This document shows positions 16,585-24,491 of a stretch of DNA of 29,243 bases, in pieces (the stretch's first letter is position 1; each line of letters begins with the position of its first letter). This DNA is from Hyphomicrobium_A sp035517115 (lineage in GTDB: Bacteria > Pseudomonadota > Alphaproteobacteria > Rhizobiales > Hyphomicrobiaceae). Position numbers and translations under genes: made by a program. The notes below the pieces were generated by a model. It ran no database searches and had not been told where the DNA came from. It was given only the letters and a program-made list of their open reading frames with translations. The stretch lies in NCBI GenBank assembly GCA_035517115.1, contig DATIZL010000109.1, positions 1 to 29,243 of the forward strand, given 5' to 3'.

Positions 16585-18825
16585 TCAATCGAACACGCGC
16601 TCAACCTTGTTGACTACTGCCTTTTCGCGAAGTCCTGCGATGATGTGGTTTAGATGCACCAGGTCTAAGACCTCGAGCTCTATACGCATTTCCGTAAAAT
16701 CCGAGGCCCGGCGCACCATCCTCACATTGTCGATATTGCCCCCCGTCTCCCCTATCACTTTGGCTATCTGGGCAAGAGTTCCCGGCTCATTGAGGGCGAT
16801 GACGCTGATACGGGCCGGGAAGCGCTGGGGGGTGTCGGGATCGATGTCCCAGGTCACGTCGATCCAGCCCTCGTGCTCAAACTCTTTCAACCGCGGCGAG
16901 TGTATCTGGAAGATGCGGATGCCCTCGTTGGGGATCAAGACGCCGACGATACGGTCGCCGGGAACGGCGCCCCCCGGTTCGAAGCTTACGGGAAGGTCGT
17001 CCTTGACTCCGCGGATGGCGAGCCCGGAGCCCTTCGGCTCCTGCTCGGCGCGGAACTTCAGGCTCATCACCCGATCGATATTGAACCATCCTTCCTGCGC
17101 GCGTGCGCGTCCGAAGCGGCGCGTGCGCCGGTAGGATGGCTTTGCGGCTTTCTTGCGCTCGTCCGCGTCGGGAATGGCCGCGCGCACGACATCCTCGATC
17201 GGCAGCTCGTTGCGCCCCACGGCGGCGAAGGCGTCGTCGAGCGACTTGCGCCCGAGCCGTGGGAGCGCCTTTTTCAAGAACTCGTCGGTGAGCTCCTCGC
17301 CGAGCTGCTCAAAGCGCGAGGCGAGCAGCCGGCGGCCGAGCTCGCGATACTGCTTGCGCACGGCGTCGCGTGCGGCACGGCGGATGGCGGAGCGCGCGCG
17401 CCCGGTGACGACGAGGTTCTCCCAGGCGGCCGGCGGCGAGTGGCCCTTCGCCGTCTCGATCTCGACCTCGTCCCCGTTGCGCAGCGGCGTGTCGATCGGC
17501 ACGTGGCGGCCGTTGACGAAGGCGCCGACCGCGGCATTGCCGATGTCGGTGTGCACGGCGTAGGCGAAATCGAGGGGCGTGGCCCCGCGCGGCAGCGCGA
17601 TGAGGCGCCCTTTCGGCGTGAAGCAGAAGACTTGGTCCTGGAACAGCTCGAGCTTGGTGTGCTCGAGGAACTCCTCCGGGTTCGATCCTTCGAGCAGGGT
17701 CTCGACGAGACGGCGCAGCCACACGTAGGGGCCGCTGTCCTTCTGCAATTCGCCCGTCGTCTTGGCACCGGCCGCCTGCCCGTCGAAGCGCCCCGCATCC
17801 TTGTAGAGGGCATGCGCGGCAACGCCATACTCGGCGATGTCGTGCATGGCGCGCGTGCGGATCTGCAGCTCGACGCGCTGGTGGCGCGGTCCGACGACGG
17901 TCGTGTGGATCGACTGGTAATTGTTCTGCTTGGGCGTCGAGATGTAGTCCTTGAAGCGTCCCGGCACCGTGCGCCACGTGGTGTGCGAGACGCCGAGCAC
18001 GCGGTAGCAGTCGTCGATCGTGCCTGCGATCACGCGGAAGGCGTAGATGTCGGAGAGCTGCTCGAGGCTGATCTGCTTGTTCGCCATCTTGCGCCAGATG
18101 GCGAAGGGCTTCTTCTCGCGGCCCGAGACTTCCGCGTTGATGCCGACCTCGGCGACCTTCGCCGCAAGCGCCGCGCGGATCTCCTCGACGAGCCCCTCGT
18201 TCGACTTGCGCAGGTCCGCGAGCTTGGCCGTAACGGCCGCGTAGGCTTCGGGGTGCAGCCAGCGGAAGGCATGGTCCTCGAGCTCCTCGCGCATGGCTTC
18301 CATGCCCATGCGGCCGGCGAGGGGAGCGTAGATGTCGAGCGTTTCCTCGGAGATGCGCTGGCGCGCCTCGGGCTTCATGTGCTCCAGCGTGCGCATGTTG
18401 TGCAGCCGGTCGGCGAGCTTCACGAGCAGCACGCGGATGTCGCTGGAGATGGCGACGAGGAGCTTGCGGAAATTCTCTGCTTGCTCGGCCTTCTTGGTGA
18501 CGAGGTCGAGGCGGCGGATCTTGGTGAGCCCGTCGACGAGGGTGCCGATCTCGGGGCCGAACAGCTGATCGATCTCCGCCCGGGTGATGGGCGTGTCCTC
18601 GATGACGTCGTGCAGGAGCGCCGTGACGATGGTGGCGTCGTCGAGCTTGAGGTCCGTGAGGATCGCCGCGACCTCAAGCGGGTGGGAGAAATAGGGATCG
18701 CCCGAGGCCCGCTTCTGGGTGCCGTGGGCCTTCATGGCGTAGACGTAAGCGCGGTTGAGAAGGGTCTCGTCCGCCTTTGGGTCGTAGCTCAGAACCCGCT
18801 CGACGAGTTCGTACTGCCGCATCAT
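16585..18825 (-). CDS. rsh: Bifunctional (p)ppGpp synthetase/hydrolase (Rsh, RelA/SpoT family)
   Basis: A 746-residue stringent-response enzyme that makes and degrades (p)ppGpp. The N-terminal HD hydrolase is intact (H48 in YFSHPLEVA; H72-D73 in LLHDVIEDT; LVKLADRLHNMRTL). The synthetase domain (about 235-345) has KKPFAIWRKM, GRFKDYISTPKQNNYQSIHT and RTRAMHDIAEYGVAAH. TGS follows at about 393-450 (CFTPKGRLIALPRGATPLDF), then a linker and a C-terminal ACT domain (about 665-746). The single intact long Rsh with both activities is the alphaproteobacterial norm. Two ATGs stand at 18825 and 18822; GGGAG lies upstream. It follows rpoZ by 102 bases; omega is itself a ppGpp-binding site component in proteobacteria. 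Confidence 0.96.
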   Translation of the reverse strand: MMRQYELVERVLSYDPKADETLLNRAYVYAMKAHGTQKRASGDPYFSHPLEVAAILTDLKLDDATIVTALLHDVIEDTPITRAEIDQLFGPEIGTLVDGLTKIRRLDLVTKKAEQAENFRKLLVAISSDIRVLLVKLADRLHNMRTLEHMKPEARQRISEETLDIYAPLAGRMGMEAMREELEDHAFRWLHPEAYAAVTAKLADLRKSNEGLVEEIRAALAAKVAEVGINAEVSGREKKPFAIWRKMANKQISLEQLSDIYAFRVIAGTIDDCYRVLGVSHTTWRTVPGRFKDYISTPKQNNYQSIHTTVVGPRHQRVELQIRTRAMHDIAEYGVAAHALYKDAGRFDGQAAGAKTTGELQKDSGPYVWLRRLVETLLEGSNPEEFLEHTKLELFQDQVFCFTPKGRLIALPRGATPLDFAYAVHTDIGNAAVGAFVNGRHVPIDTPLRNGDEVEIETAKGHSPPAAWENLVVTGRARSAIRRAARDAVRKQYRELGRRLLASRFEQLGEELTDEFLKKALPRLGRKSLDDAFAAVGRNELPIEDVVRAAIPDADERKKAAKPSYRRTRRFGRARAQEGWFNIDRVMSLKFRAEQEPKGSGLAIRGVKDDLPVSFEPGGAVPGDRIVGVLIPNEGIRIFQIHSPRLKEFEHEGWIDVTWDIDPDTPQRFPARISVIALNEPGTLAQIAKVIGETGGNIDNVRMVRRASDFTEMRIELEVLDLVHLNHIIAGLREKAVVNKVERVFD

Positions 18826-18927
18826 GGCCCGCCGCTCCCTGGGGCGGACGCCGGCGGATGGCGAATGGCGCCTCCTCCGGCCTTGCTGGCGTTCGGCGCC
18901 GCTCTTGGCGGGCGCCGGCGCTTATGC

Positions 18928-19380
18928 TCAACGACCCCGCTCGCGCTCCCGGTCGCGCTCGCGCTCGCGGCCGCCGTTGGGGCCGCCGTTGGCGGAGGGC
19001 TCCGTAGGGGTCATGCTTTCCAGCCCGCGCAGGAGCTGCTCCTCGGTCATGACGTCGACCACGGAATCGCTCGTCTGGTCGTCGCGGCCGAGAACCGGAG
19101 CGCGCCGCTCGGGCGGCATCAGCGGGGCCGCAACGGCCTCCGGCTCGTCAACCTCGACGTTCTTCTGGATGGAATGGATGAGCGCCTCGCGCATGTCCTC
19201 CGGCGGAATGGTGCGCTCGGCAATCTCGCGCAGCGCGATGACGGGGTTCTTATCGGCGTTCACAGGGACGGTAATCGCGCTGCCATCGGCGATGGAGCGG
19301 GCGCGGTGCGCGGCAAGCAGAACCAGCTCAAAGCGGTTCGGAACCTTGTCGACGCAATCTTCAACTGTCACGCGTGCCAT
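18928..19380 (-). CDS. rpoZ: RNA polymerase omega subunit RpoZ
   Basis: A 150-residue omega subunit, which stabilises the beta' subunit and aids polymerase assembly. The conserved core is at the N-terminus: MARVTVEDCVDKVPNRFELV, then LAAHRARSI and NPVIALREIAE. The C-terminal half is poorly conserved and ends in a simple charged repeat (RERERDRERERGR, coded by about 18931-18970), longer than the 91-residue E. coli protein but in line with long alphaproteobacterial omegas. ATG at 19380 matches the family start and has AAAGGGG about 11 bases upstream. It heads the rpoZ-rsh run, a pairing widespread in proteobacteria. Confidence 0.94.
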   Translation of the reverse strand: MARVTVEDCVDKVPNRFELVLLAAHRARSIADGSAITVPVNADKNPVIALREIAERTIPPEDMREALIHSIQKNVEVDEPEAVAAPLMPPERRAPVLGRDDQTSDSVVDVMTEEQLLRGLESMTPTEPSANGGPNGGRERERDRERERGR

Positions 19381-19796
19381 GATCGAGCACCCCTTTGGTC
19401 CCTGGCGGTCTGACTTGGGAGACGAGATGCGGCGCCAGCAAGCCGGCAACGCGGCGCGATCTCATGGCTCCTAGTCGCATGAAACGTTGGGCGAATCAAG
19501 CCGAGCCCAGCTTTGCACAGGTGGCGAAGCGAGGTCATGCTGTCGCCACTAAGGCTTTGTACGGACGTTGATCGTTGCTTTACGATTTTCAGTTTACCGG
19601 CGAAAGTCTCTGTTAAGAGTGCCTAGCGCTTGGCGCTGCGCCCTGTGCCAGATTGTCGCAAAATTGCCAATCGCTAGAATGTCTTGCTAAACGTCACTGC
19701 GAAGCACCGCCCGTCGATCCCGTCGCTGCGTTAGTTCGACATTTGAAAGTATATCCCGGCGCTTCCTTGGCACGCGCGGCTTTTGAAGGTGAAGGA
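19381..19796. other. Divergent intergenic region between rpoZ and the NYN-domain gene
   Basis: These 416 bases hold no supported gene. They are less GC-rich around 19550-19620, as expected for a control region. One plus-strand promoter candidate lies at 19653-19680. A short inverted repeat (AGCGC TTG GCGCT) is at about 19625-19637. I saw no convincing promoter for rpoZ on the minus strand, though one is expected here. Confidence 0.5.
19653..19680 (+). promoter_or_regulatory. Candidate sigma-70 promoter for the NYN-domain gene
   Basis: TTGTCG (19653-19658) and TAGAAT (19675-19680) are separated by 16 bases. This would give a leader of about 110 bases before the start at 19797. Found by eye only. 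Confidence 0.4.
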
Positions 19797-20432
19797 ATGC
19801 ATTTCTATCCAAACGAACGAATCGCACTGTTTATCGATGGGGCCAACCTCTACGCCACCGCCAAGTCGCTCGGCTTCGATATCGACTACAAACGGCTGCT
19901 GACGCACTTCCGCTCCAAGGGGCAGCTCGTGCGCGCGCTCTACTACACCGCGCTCGCCGAGGATCAGGAATATTCCTCGATCCGGCCGCTCATCGATTGG
20001 CTCGACTACAACGGCTTCACCATGGTGACGAAGCCGACCAAGGAGTTCACCGACGCTTCCGGCCGGCGCAAAGTCAAAGGCAACATGGACATCGAGCTCA
20101 CGGTCGACGCCATGCGGCTTGCGGAGTCGCTCGACCACATCGTGCTGTTCTCCGGCGACGGGGACTTCCGCAGCCTGGTCGCGGCGCTGCAGCAGATGGG
20201 CAAGCGCGTCAGCGTCGTGTCCACGTTGCAGACGCAGCCGCCGATGGTTGCCGACGAATTGCGTAGACAGGCCGATCAGTTCGTCGACATCGCCGATCTC
20301 GAGCAGCTCATCTGCCGCGATCCGGCGACCCGCGCCGACCGTGGTACCCGTCCACACGCCGGGCGCGGTCAGAACTACGCACCGCGCGAGCCGGGCTACC
20401 AGGACAACGACGACCTCTCCGAAGAGGTCTGA
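19797..20432 (+). CDS. NYN-domain protein, LabA/DUF88 type
   Basis: A 211-residue protein with a PIN-like NYN nuclease fold. The acidic active-site positions are visible: D14 in ALFIDGANLYAT, the acidic residues in KGNMDIELTVDAMRLA, and the aspartates in LFSGDGDFRSLVAAL. The C-terminal 30 residues are low-complexity, ending in an acidic tail (YQDNDDLSEEV). Family members are predicted RNases; LabA of cyanobacteria affects circadian output, but the role in alphaproteobacteria is not established. ATG at 19797 fits the family start (MHFYPNERIALFIDG) and follows GAAGG; the frame is open further upstream to 19653. It ends 12 bases before the uracil-DNA glycosylase gene on the same strand. Confidence 0.85.
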   Translation: MHFYPNERIALFIDGANLYATAKSLGFDIDYKRLLTHFRSKGQLVRALYYTALAEDQEYSSIRPLIDWLDYNGFTMVTKPTKEFTDASGRRKVKGNMDIELTVDAMRLAESLDHIVLFSGDGDFRSLVAALQQMGKRVSVVSTLQTQPPMVADELRRQADQFVDIADLEQLICRDPATRADRGTRPHAGRGQNYAPREPGYQDNDDLSEEV

Positions 20433-20444
20433 TAGGCATCCCCA

Positions 20445-21155
20445 ATGGCCGCGCAGACTTCGGCAGCCGACGTACCGGAGGCGCCGAAGCTGTGCGTGCT
20501 CTGCCCGCGCCTCGTCGCCTTTCGTGAGGCCAACCGGGCGAAGGCGCCGGACTGGTACAACGGGGCGGTGCCGTCGTTCGGAGATCCCGCCGCGCGCCTA
20601 TTGATCGTCGGGCTTGCCCCCGGCCTCAATGGCGCCAACCGCACGGGGCGACCGTTCACCGGCGATTACGCGGGCGAGCTGCTGTACGGCACGCTCATCA
20701 AGTTCGGCTTCGCGCGGGGCCAATACGCAGCTCGGACCGACGACGGGCTAGAACTCGTCGACTGCATGATCAGCAACGCCGTGCGCTGCGCCCCGCCCGA
20801 GAACAAGCCCACCCCCGAGGAGGTCGCGACCTGCCGCAGCTTTCTCAAGGCGCGCATCGCCGCGCTGCCCAATCTGCGGGCAATCCTGACGCTGGGCCGC
20901 ATCGCCCACGACAGCACGCTCTCGGCTCTCGAGTGCCGTAAGGCGCTCTTTCCGTTCGCGCATGGGGCTCAGCAGACGCTGCCGCAGGGCTTTGCGCTCT
21001 TCGACAGCTTCCACTGCTCACGCTACAACACCAACACCGGACGCCTCACGCCGGAGATGTTCCACGCGGTGTTTGCCGCGGTTCGGAGTATGCTTCCCGC
21101 AGCGGGACGTGATAAAGCCGGCACGGCGAAGGGATCGCGCACGGCGCGGCATTGA
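20445..21155 (+). CDS. Family 5 uracil-DNA glycosylase (UDGb type)
   Basis: A 236-residue iron-sulfur DNA glycosylase that excises uracil, and in this family often other deaminated bases. Four cysteines suit a 4Fe-4S cluster: C17, C20, C115 and C130. Motif A is at residues 56-77 (GLAPGLNGANRTGRPFTGD), lacking the polar catalytic residue of classical enzymes, as is typical of family 5; the second active-site loop is FHCSRYNTNTGRLT near residue 191. The C-terminus is a loose basic tail. Only 12 bases separate it from the NYN gene, so the two are probably cotranscribed. The family 4 enzyme is the main alternative, but the motif B form favours family 5. Confidence 0.88.
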   Translation: MAAQTSAADVPEAPKLCVLCPRLVAFREANRAKAPDWYNGAVPSFGDPAARLLIVGLAPGLNGANRTGRPFTGDYAGELLYGTLIKFGFARGQYAARTDDGLELVDCMISNAVRCAPPENKPTPEEVATCRSFLKARIAALPNLRAILTLGRIAHDSTLSALECRKALFPFAHGAQQTLPQGFALFDSFHCSRYNTNTGRLTPEMFHAVFAAVRSMLPAAGRDKAGTAKGSRTARH

Positions 21156-21281
21156 GGCGCCATTCCCTTCCCCGTTACGTTGCACCTGCGCCTGGTACGC
21201 CGGTCCACGGCCCGGCAAGTTAAAGGCTCGGTCAGGCTCGATCGGTATTCTGACGTGCGCGTTGCGAGAGAGGCATCGGCC

Positions 21282-21689
21282 ATGCCGTTGGACATCGCCC
21301 CCGAGAAGGTAGCCCACGTCATCATCAAGGCGCGCGAGTACGACGCCAAGGTCGGCGCCTGGAACGACACGCGCGAGGAGGGCGACGCCGAGGAGGATCC
21401 GAGCGCCATCCTCGAGGATTTCGCCAACGATCCTACGCGCGCCGAGCTGGTCGGCTTCATCGACGCGCTGAACTACGACGAGCAGGCAAACCTCGTGGCC
21501 CTTGCCTGGGTCGGCCGCGGCACCTTCGAGAAGGAGGAGTTCGCCGAGGCGGTGGAGACGGCCCGCAACGAACGGGTCAACACCACCGCCGGCTATCTCC
21601 TCGGCATGCCGCTCTTGGCCGATTATCTCGAGGAGGGCCTCGAGAAGCTGGGCTTCTCCGTCGACGATATCGAGAGCGAGTTGCGCTAG
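21282..21689 (+). CDS. DUF3775 domain-containing protein
   Basis: A 135-residue acidic helical protein. It opens with MPLDIAPEKVAHVIIKAREY and carries LVGFIDALNYDEQANLVALA, then NTTAGYLLGMPLLADYLEEG, all of which match DUF3775. The function of this family is unknown to me. No signal peptide or membrane segment is seen. ATG at 21282 follows a purine-rich AGAGAGG about 9 bases upstream, better than the longer frame from 21180. Its stop overlaps the convergent peroxiredoxin-like gene through a shared CTAG at 21686-21689. Confidence 0.83.
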   Translation: MPLDIAPEKVAHVIIKAREYDAKVGAWNDTREEGDAEEDPSAILEDFANDPTRAELVGFIDALNYDEQANLVALAWVGRGTFEKEEFAEAVETARNERVNTTAGYLLGMPLLADYLEEGLEKLGFSVDDIESELR

Positions 21690-22231
21690 GCCTGCTTGGC
21701 TTTCCCCGTCGTCTGCAGCCAGCCGAGCACCGCCGCCGCATGCGTCTCCGGCGGATGCACGGGATAGAAGACGTGGCCGATGCGGCCCTCGTGCACATAG
21801 AGGGTCAGCCGCTTGAGATAGAAGACGCCGCCCGCCACGAACGTCGGCAGGCGCAAAGCCCTCTGCAGTTGGAACCCCTCGTCGCTCAGGATCGCAAACG
21901 GCACGCCCAGCCGGACGCTCAGCTCCCGCTGGTGCTCTATCGCCTGGGTGCTCAACCCCAACACCTCGGTGCCAAGCGCTTGGAAGCGGGCGTAGTGGTC
22001 GCGGAAGCCTGCGGTCTCTGGCGTCGAGCCATGGGCGCCGGGGATGTCGTCCCACCCGGCAGGATCGGCAAAGCCCGGGCGCCCCGTCCACGGATAGACG
22101 TAGACGACGGCGGCGCGCAGCTGGCGCAGATTGATCCCGCCCCCCAGGGTCGAGGGAAGCGCGATGTCGGGCAGAGGGGTTCCGCGCACGAGATGCGCCG
22201 CACCGCCGTCGTCCATTGGCGCCGCTGACAT
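21686..22231 (-). CDS. Cysteine-free peroxiredoxin-like protein
   Basis: A 181-residue thioredoxin-fold protein clearly homologous to the gene just upstream (22231-22806). Shared features include YPxTGxPG, GWDxIPGA, FRDxxA, LGLSTQ, the PFxxLSDxxx segment and the end HVFYPVxPP. At the positions of the two cysteines of that paralogue (C82 and C87) this protein has S69 and A74, and it contains no cysteine anywhere. It therefore cannot use the thiol chemistry that defines peroxiredoxins; the frame is nonetheless intact and conserved in outline. It may be a structural or regulatory partner or act in another way. Its ATG overlaps the stop of the paralogue (TGATG), implying coupled translation. Confidence 0.85.
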   Translation of the reverse strand: MSAAPMDDGGAAHLVRGTPLPDIALPSTLGGGINLRQLRAAVVYVYPWTGRPGFADPAGWDDIPGAHGSTPETAGFRDHYARFQALGTEVLGLSTQAIEHQRELSVRLGVPFAILSDEGFQLQRALRLPTFVAGGVFYLKRLTLYVHEGRIGHVFYPVHPPETHAAAVLGWLQTTGKAKQA

Positions 22232-22806
22232 CAACGCGCCTGCCCCTTCAGCCAGGTCAGGACGTCTGCCGCGTTTCGATCGGGTGGGAACACCGGGTAG
22301 AACACCTTGGCGATAACGCTGTCGTCGGCGACGAGCGCCAGCCGCTTCAACATCACGCGGTGGTCGACCTCCATAACGGGCAAATTGAGCGCCGCAGCCA
22401 GCAGGCCTTCGGCGTCCGACAACAGTGGGAAGGGAAGATGCAGGCGCTCGGCCGCCTCGTGCTGCCGGGCCGTCGTCTGCGTCGACAATCCGAATACCCG
22501 GCTTGCCCCTCCCGCCAGCAAATCCGCGTGCAAGTCGCGAAACGAGCAGGCATGTGGCGTGCACCCCCGCGCGCCAGGAATAAGGTCCCAACCGTCGGGG
22601 AGCGGTACGCCAGGGGTCCCCGTCATGGGATATGCGAAGATGACCGTGCGGCCCGATAGCCTGGAGAGATTGACGGACGTGCCGTCGGTTGCAGGAAGGA
22701 CCAAGTCCGGAAGTGCAGCTCCGGGGAGACGGCCCGCCGCGCCGTCATCCTGGGGCCGAGGCAACCGCGACCAGTCGACGTTGAGGAAATCGCTGTCCGA
22801 GGCCAT
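22231..22806 (-). CDS. Peroxiredoxin (AhpC/TSA, PrxQ/BCP-like, two cysteines)
   Basis: A 191-residue thioredoxin-fold peroxidase. The active site is GARGCTPHACSFRD, with C82 as the likely peroxidatic cysteine and C87 as the likely resolving one, four residues apart as in PrxQ/BCP enzymes. Other family features are VIFAYPMTGTPG, VFGLSTQTTARQ and LPFPLLSDAEG. It would reduce hydrogen or organic peroxides using thioredoxin or a similar donor. The first 25 residues before the fold are variable. Its ATG shares a base with the smpB stop (TGATG), and its stop shares a base with the ATG of the cysteine-free homologue, so the three appear cotranslated. Confidence 0.87.
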   Translation of the reverse strand: MASDSDFLNVDWSRLPRPQDDGAAGRLPGAALPDLVLPATDGTSVNLSRLSGRTVIFAYPMTGTPGVPLPDGWDLIPGARGCTPHACSFRDLHADLLAGGASRVFGLSTQTTARQHEAAERLHLPFPLLSDAEGLLAAALNLPVMEVDHRVMLKRLALVADDSVIAKVFYPVFPPDRNAADVLTWLKGQAR

Positions 22807-23282
22807 CACCCCTTCTCCCGCATGAGCCGCGCCTTCTCGCGGTTCCAGTCCCGCTTCTTGGCCGCCTCGCGCTTGTCGTGCAGCTTCTTGCCCTCGGCGA
22901 GAGCGAGCTTCAACTTGGCGATGCCGCGCGCGTTGAAATAGAGCTCGAGCGGAACGATCGTCATGCCCTGGCGCTGCACCGCCGCCGAGAGCTTGCGGAT
23001 CTCCTTGGCGTGCAGCAGCAGCCGTCGCTTGCGCCGCGGCTCGTGCTGGAAGAAGCGGCCGGCGCCCTGATACTCGGGGATGTAGGCATTGATGAGCCAC
23101 AGACCACCGTCCTCGGAGGAGGCATAGCTCTCTGTGATGTTGGCCTGCCCCTTGCGCAGCGACTTCACTTCCGTGCCCGTGAGCTGCAGGCCGGCTTCCA
23201 TCGTGTCGGTGAGGAAATACTCGTGCCGGGCCTGCCGGTTCTCGGCAACGACGCGGCGGCCATCATCCTTTTTGGCCGCCAT
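22806..23282 (-). CDS. smpB: SsrA-binding protein SmpB
   Basis: A 158-residue tmRNA partner needed for trans-translation, which frees stalled ribosomes and tags the unfinished protein. The OB-barrel core is typical: NRQARHEYFLTDTMEAGLQL, GTEVKSLRKGQANI, then AYIPEYQGAGRFFQHEPRR and RKLLLHAKEIRKL-like sequence; the basic C-terminal tail KKRDWNREKARLMREKG is the part that enters the ribosomal A site. It lies 42 bases after dapA. The linkage dapA-smpB is common in Hyphomicrobiales. The tmRNA gene itself was not seen in this window. Confidence 0.95.
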   Translation of the reverse strand: MAAKKDDGRRVVAENRQARHEYFLTDTMEAGLQLTGTEVKSLRKGQANITESYASSEDGGLWLINAYIPEYQGAGRFFQHEPRRKRRLLLHAKEIRKLSAAVQRQGMTIVPLELYFNARGIAKLKLALAEGKKLHDKREAAKKRDWNREKARLMREKG

Positions 23283-23324
23283 GGCCGCTACGCCTCCTTG
23301 ACGCTTCGTCGCCGGGCCGCCGCG

Positions 23325-24215
23325 CTACTCGGCCGCGCGCGCTTTAATGAGCCCGACCCGCGCCAGCGCCGCGTCGACGAGCTTCTTCGACGCCTCCGAG
23401 AGGGGCGCCAGGGGCAGCCGCGTGTCGGGCGCACATAGACCGAGGCGGGAGGCAGCGTACTTCACGGGGCCCGGGTTTGACTCGCAGAACAGCGTGTCGT
23501 GCAGGGGCATCAAGCGGTCCTGCAGCGCGAGTGCCGTGCGGAAATCGCCCTTGAGGCACGCGTTCTGGAACTCCGCACACAGGCGCGGCGCGATGTTGGA
23601 GGTCACCGAGATGCAGCCGTGCCCGCCGTGCGCCATGAAGCCGAGCGCCGTCGCATCCTCGCCCGAGAGCATGTTGAACTCGGTCCCCATGGCCGCCCGC
23701 TGCTGCGAGCAGCGGGCGAGGTTGGCAGTCGCGTCCTTCACGCCGACGACGTTCTTGAGCTGGAAGCAGCGCGTCATCGTCTCCACGCCCATGTCGACGA
23801 CTGAGCGGCCCGGAATGTTGTAGATGATGATCGGAATATTGATGGCGTCGTTGATGGCCTTGAAGTGCCGGTAGAGGCCCTCCTGCGTCGGCTTGTTGTA
23901 GTAGGGCGTGACCACGAGCACCGCGTCGGCACCGACCTTGGCCGCATGCTTGGTGAAGTCGATGGCCTCGGCGGTGGAATTGGAGCCGGCGCCCGCGATC
24001 ACCGGCACGCGCTTCTTCGCCGTCTCGACGGTGAGCTCCACGAGGCGCTTGTGCTCATCGTGCGACAGCGTCGGGCTCTCGCCCGTCGTGCCCACGGGCA
24101 CGAGCCCGTGCGTGCCTTCACCGATCTGCCATTCGACGATGCGCTTGAACGCGTCCTCGTCGATCTTGTTGTCGGTGAAGGGCGTGATCAGCGCCGTGAA
24201 CGATCCCTTGAACAT
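23325..24215 (-). CDS. dapA: 4-hydroxy-tetrahydrodipicolinate synthase DapA
   Basis: A 296-residue TIM-barrel aldolase that condenses pyruvate with aspartate semialdehyde, the first step specific to lysine and diaminopimelate synthesis. The Schiff-base lysine is K160 in VVGVKDAT; Y132 in IIYNIPGRSV and T43-T44 in PVGTTGESPTL complete the catalytic set. Length and spacing match the E. coli enzyme closely. ATG at 24215 has GGGGA about 10 bases upstream. It heads the minus-strand run dapA-smpB-peroxiredoxins and is divergent from the lytic transglycosylase gene; both products serve peptidoglycan metabolism. Confidence 0.95.
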   Translation of the reverse strand: MFKGSFTALITPFTDNKIDEDAFKRIVEWQIGEGTHGLVPVGTTGESPTLSHDEHKRLVELTVETAKKRVPVIAGAGSNSTAEAIDFTKHAAKVGADAVLVVTPYYNKPTQEGLYRHFKAINDAINIPIIIYNIPGRSVVDMGVETMTRCFQLKNVVGVKDATANLARCSQQRAAMGTEFNMLSGEDATALGFMAHGGHGCISVTSNIAPRLCAEFQNACLKGDFRTALALQDRLMPLHDTLFCESNPGPVKYAASRLGLCAPDTRLPLAPLSEASKKLVDAALARVGLIKARAAE

Positions 24216-24246
24216 TTGATTACAATCCCCGAGCTCGCGGCCCTCT

Positions 24247-24270
24247 TATCGCGTCTTCTATCGCGTCTTG
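24247..24270. repeat. Tandem repeat of a 12-base unit between dapA and the transglycosylase gene
   Basis: Two units, TATCGCGTCTTC and TATCGCGTCTTG, differ at one base. They lie in the divergent promoter region, 31 bases upstream of the dapA start. They could be a binding site or chance duplication. No clear promoter hexamers were recognised in 24216-24491. Confidence 0.5.
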
Positions 24271-24491
24271 TCTGTTCTTGCGAGGTGAAGGCCGCCGATG
24301 CCACGCAATCGCCGCATCTGGAGGCATCCTGCAGCGAGGCGCGGGACGGTGCCTTGTCCCTCGCCAGCCCGCTTGATATTTTCGCCGCGCGTCGGTGGCA
24401 GAATCGCACCGCGCTCAACGCAGCGCGACATTAGGACCTTGATCTACACCCCGCAAGCCAGCTTCCGAGGGCGCGTGTGGAAGGATGTTCA

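Noticed and set aside
17671..17695. GGTTCGATCC-like string suggesting a tRNA T-arm
   Set aside because: It lies inside the rsh coding region, and no acceptor stem or anticodon arm fits around it.
18931..18970. Simple repeat at the rpoZ 3' end as a CRISPR or regulatory repeat
   Set aside because: It encodes the charged Arg-Glu tail of omega in frame and has no spacer structure.
16873..19413. Very long plus-strand open frame opposite rsh and rpoZ
   Set aside because: It mirrors the codon bias of the well-supported minus-strand genes and its translation (Arg, Leu, Val and Asp-rich) resembles no protein.
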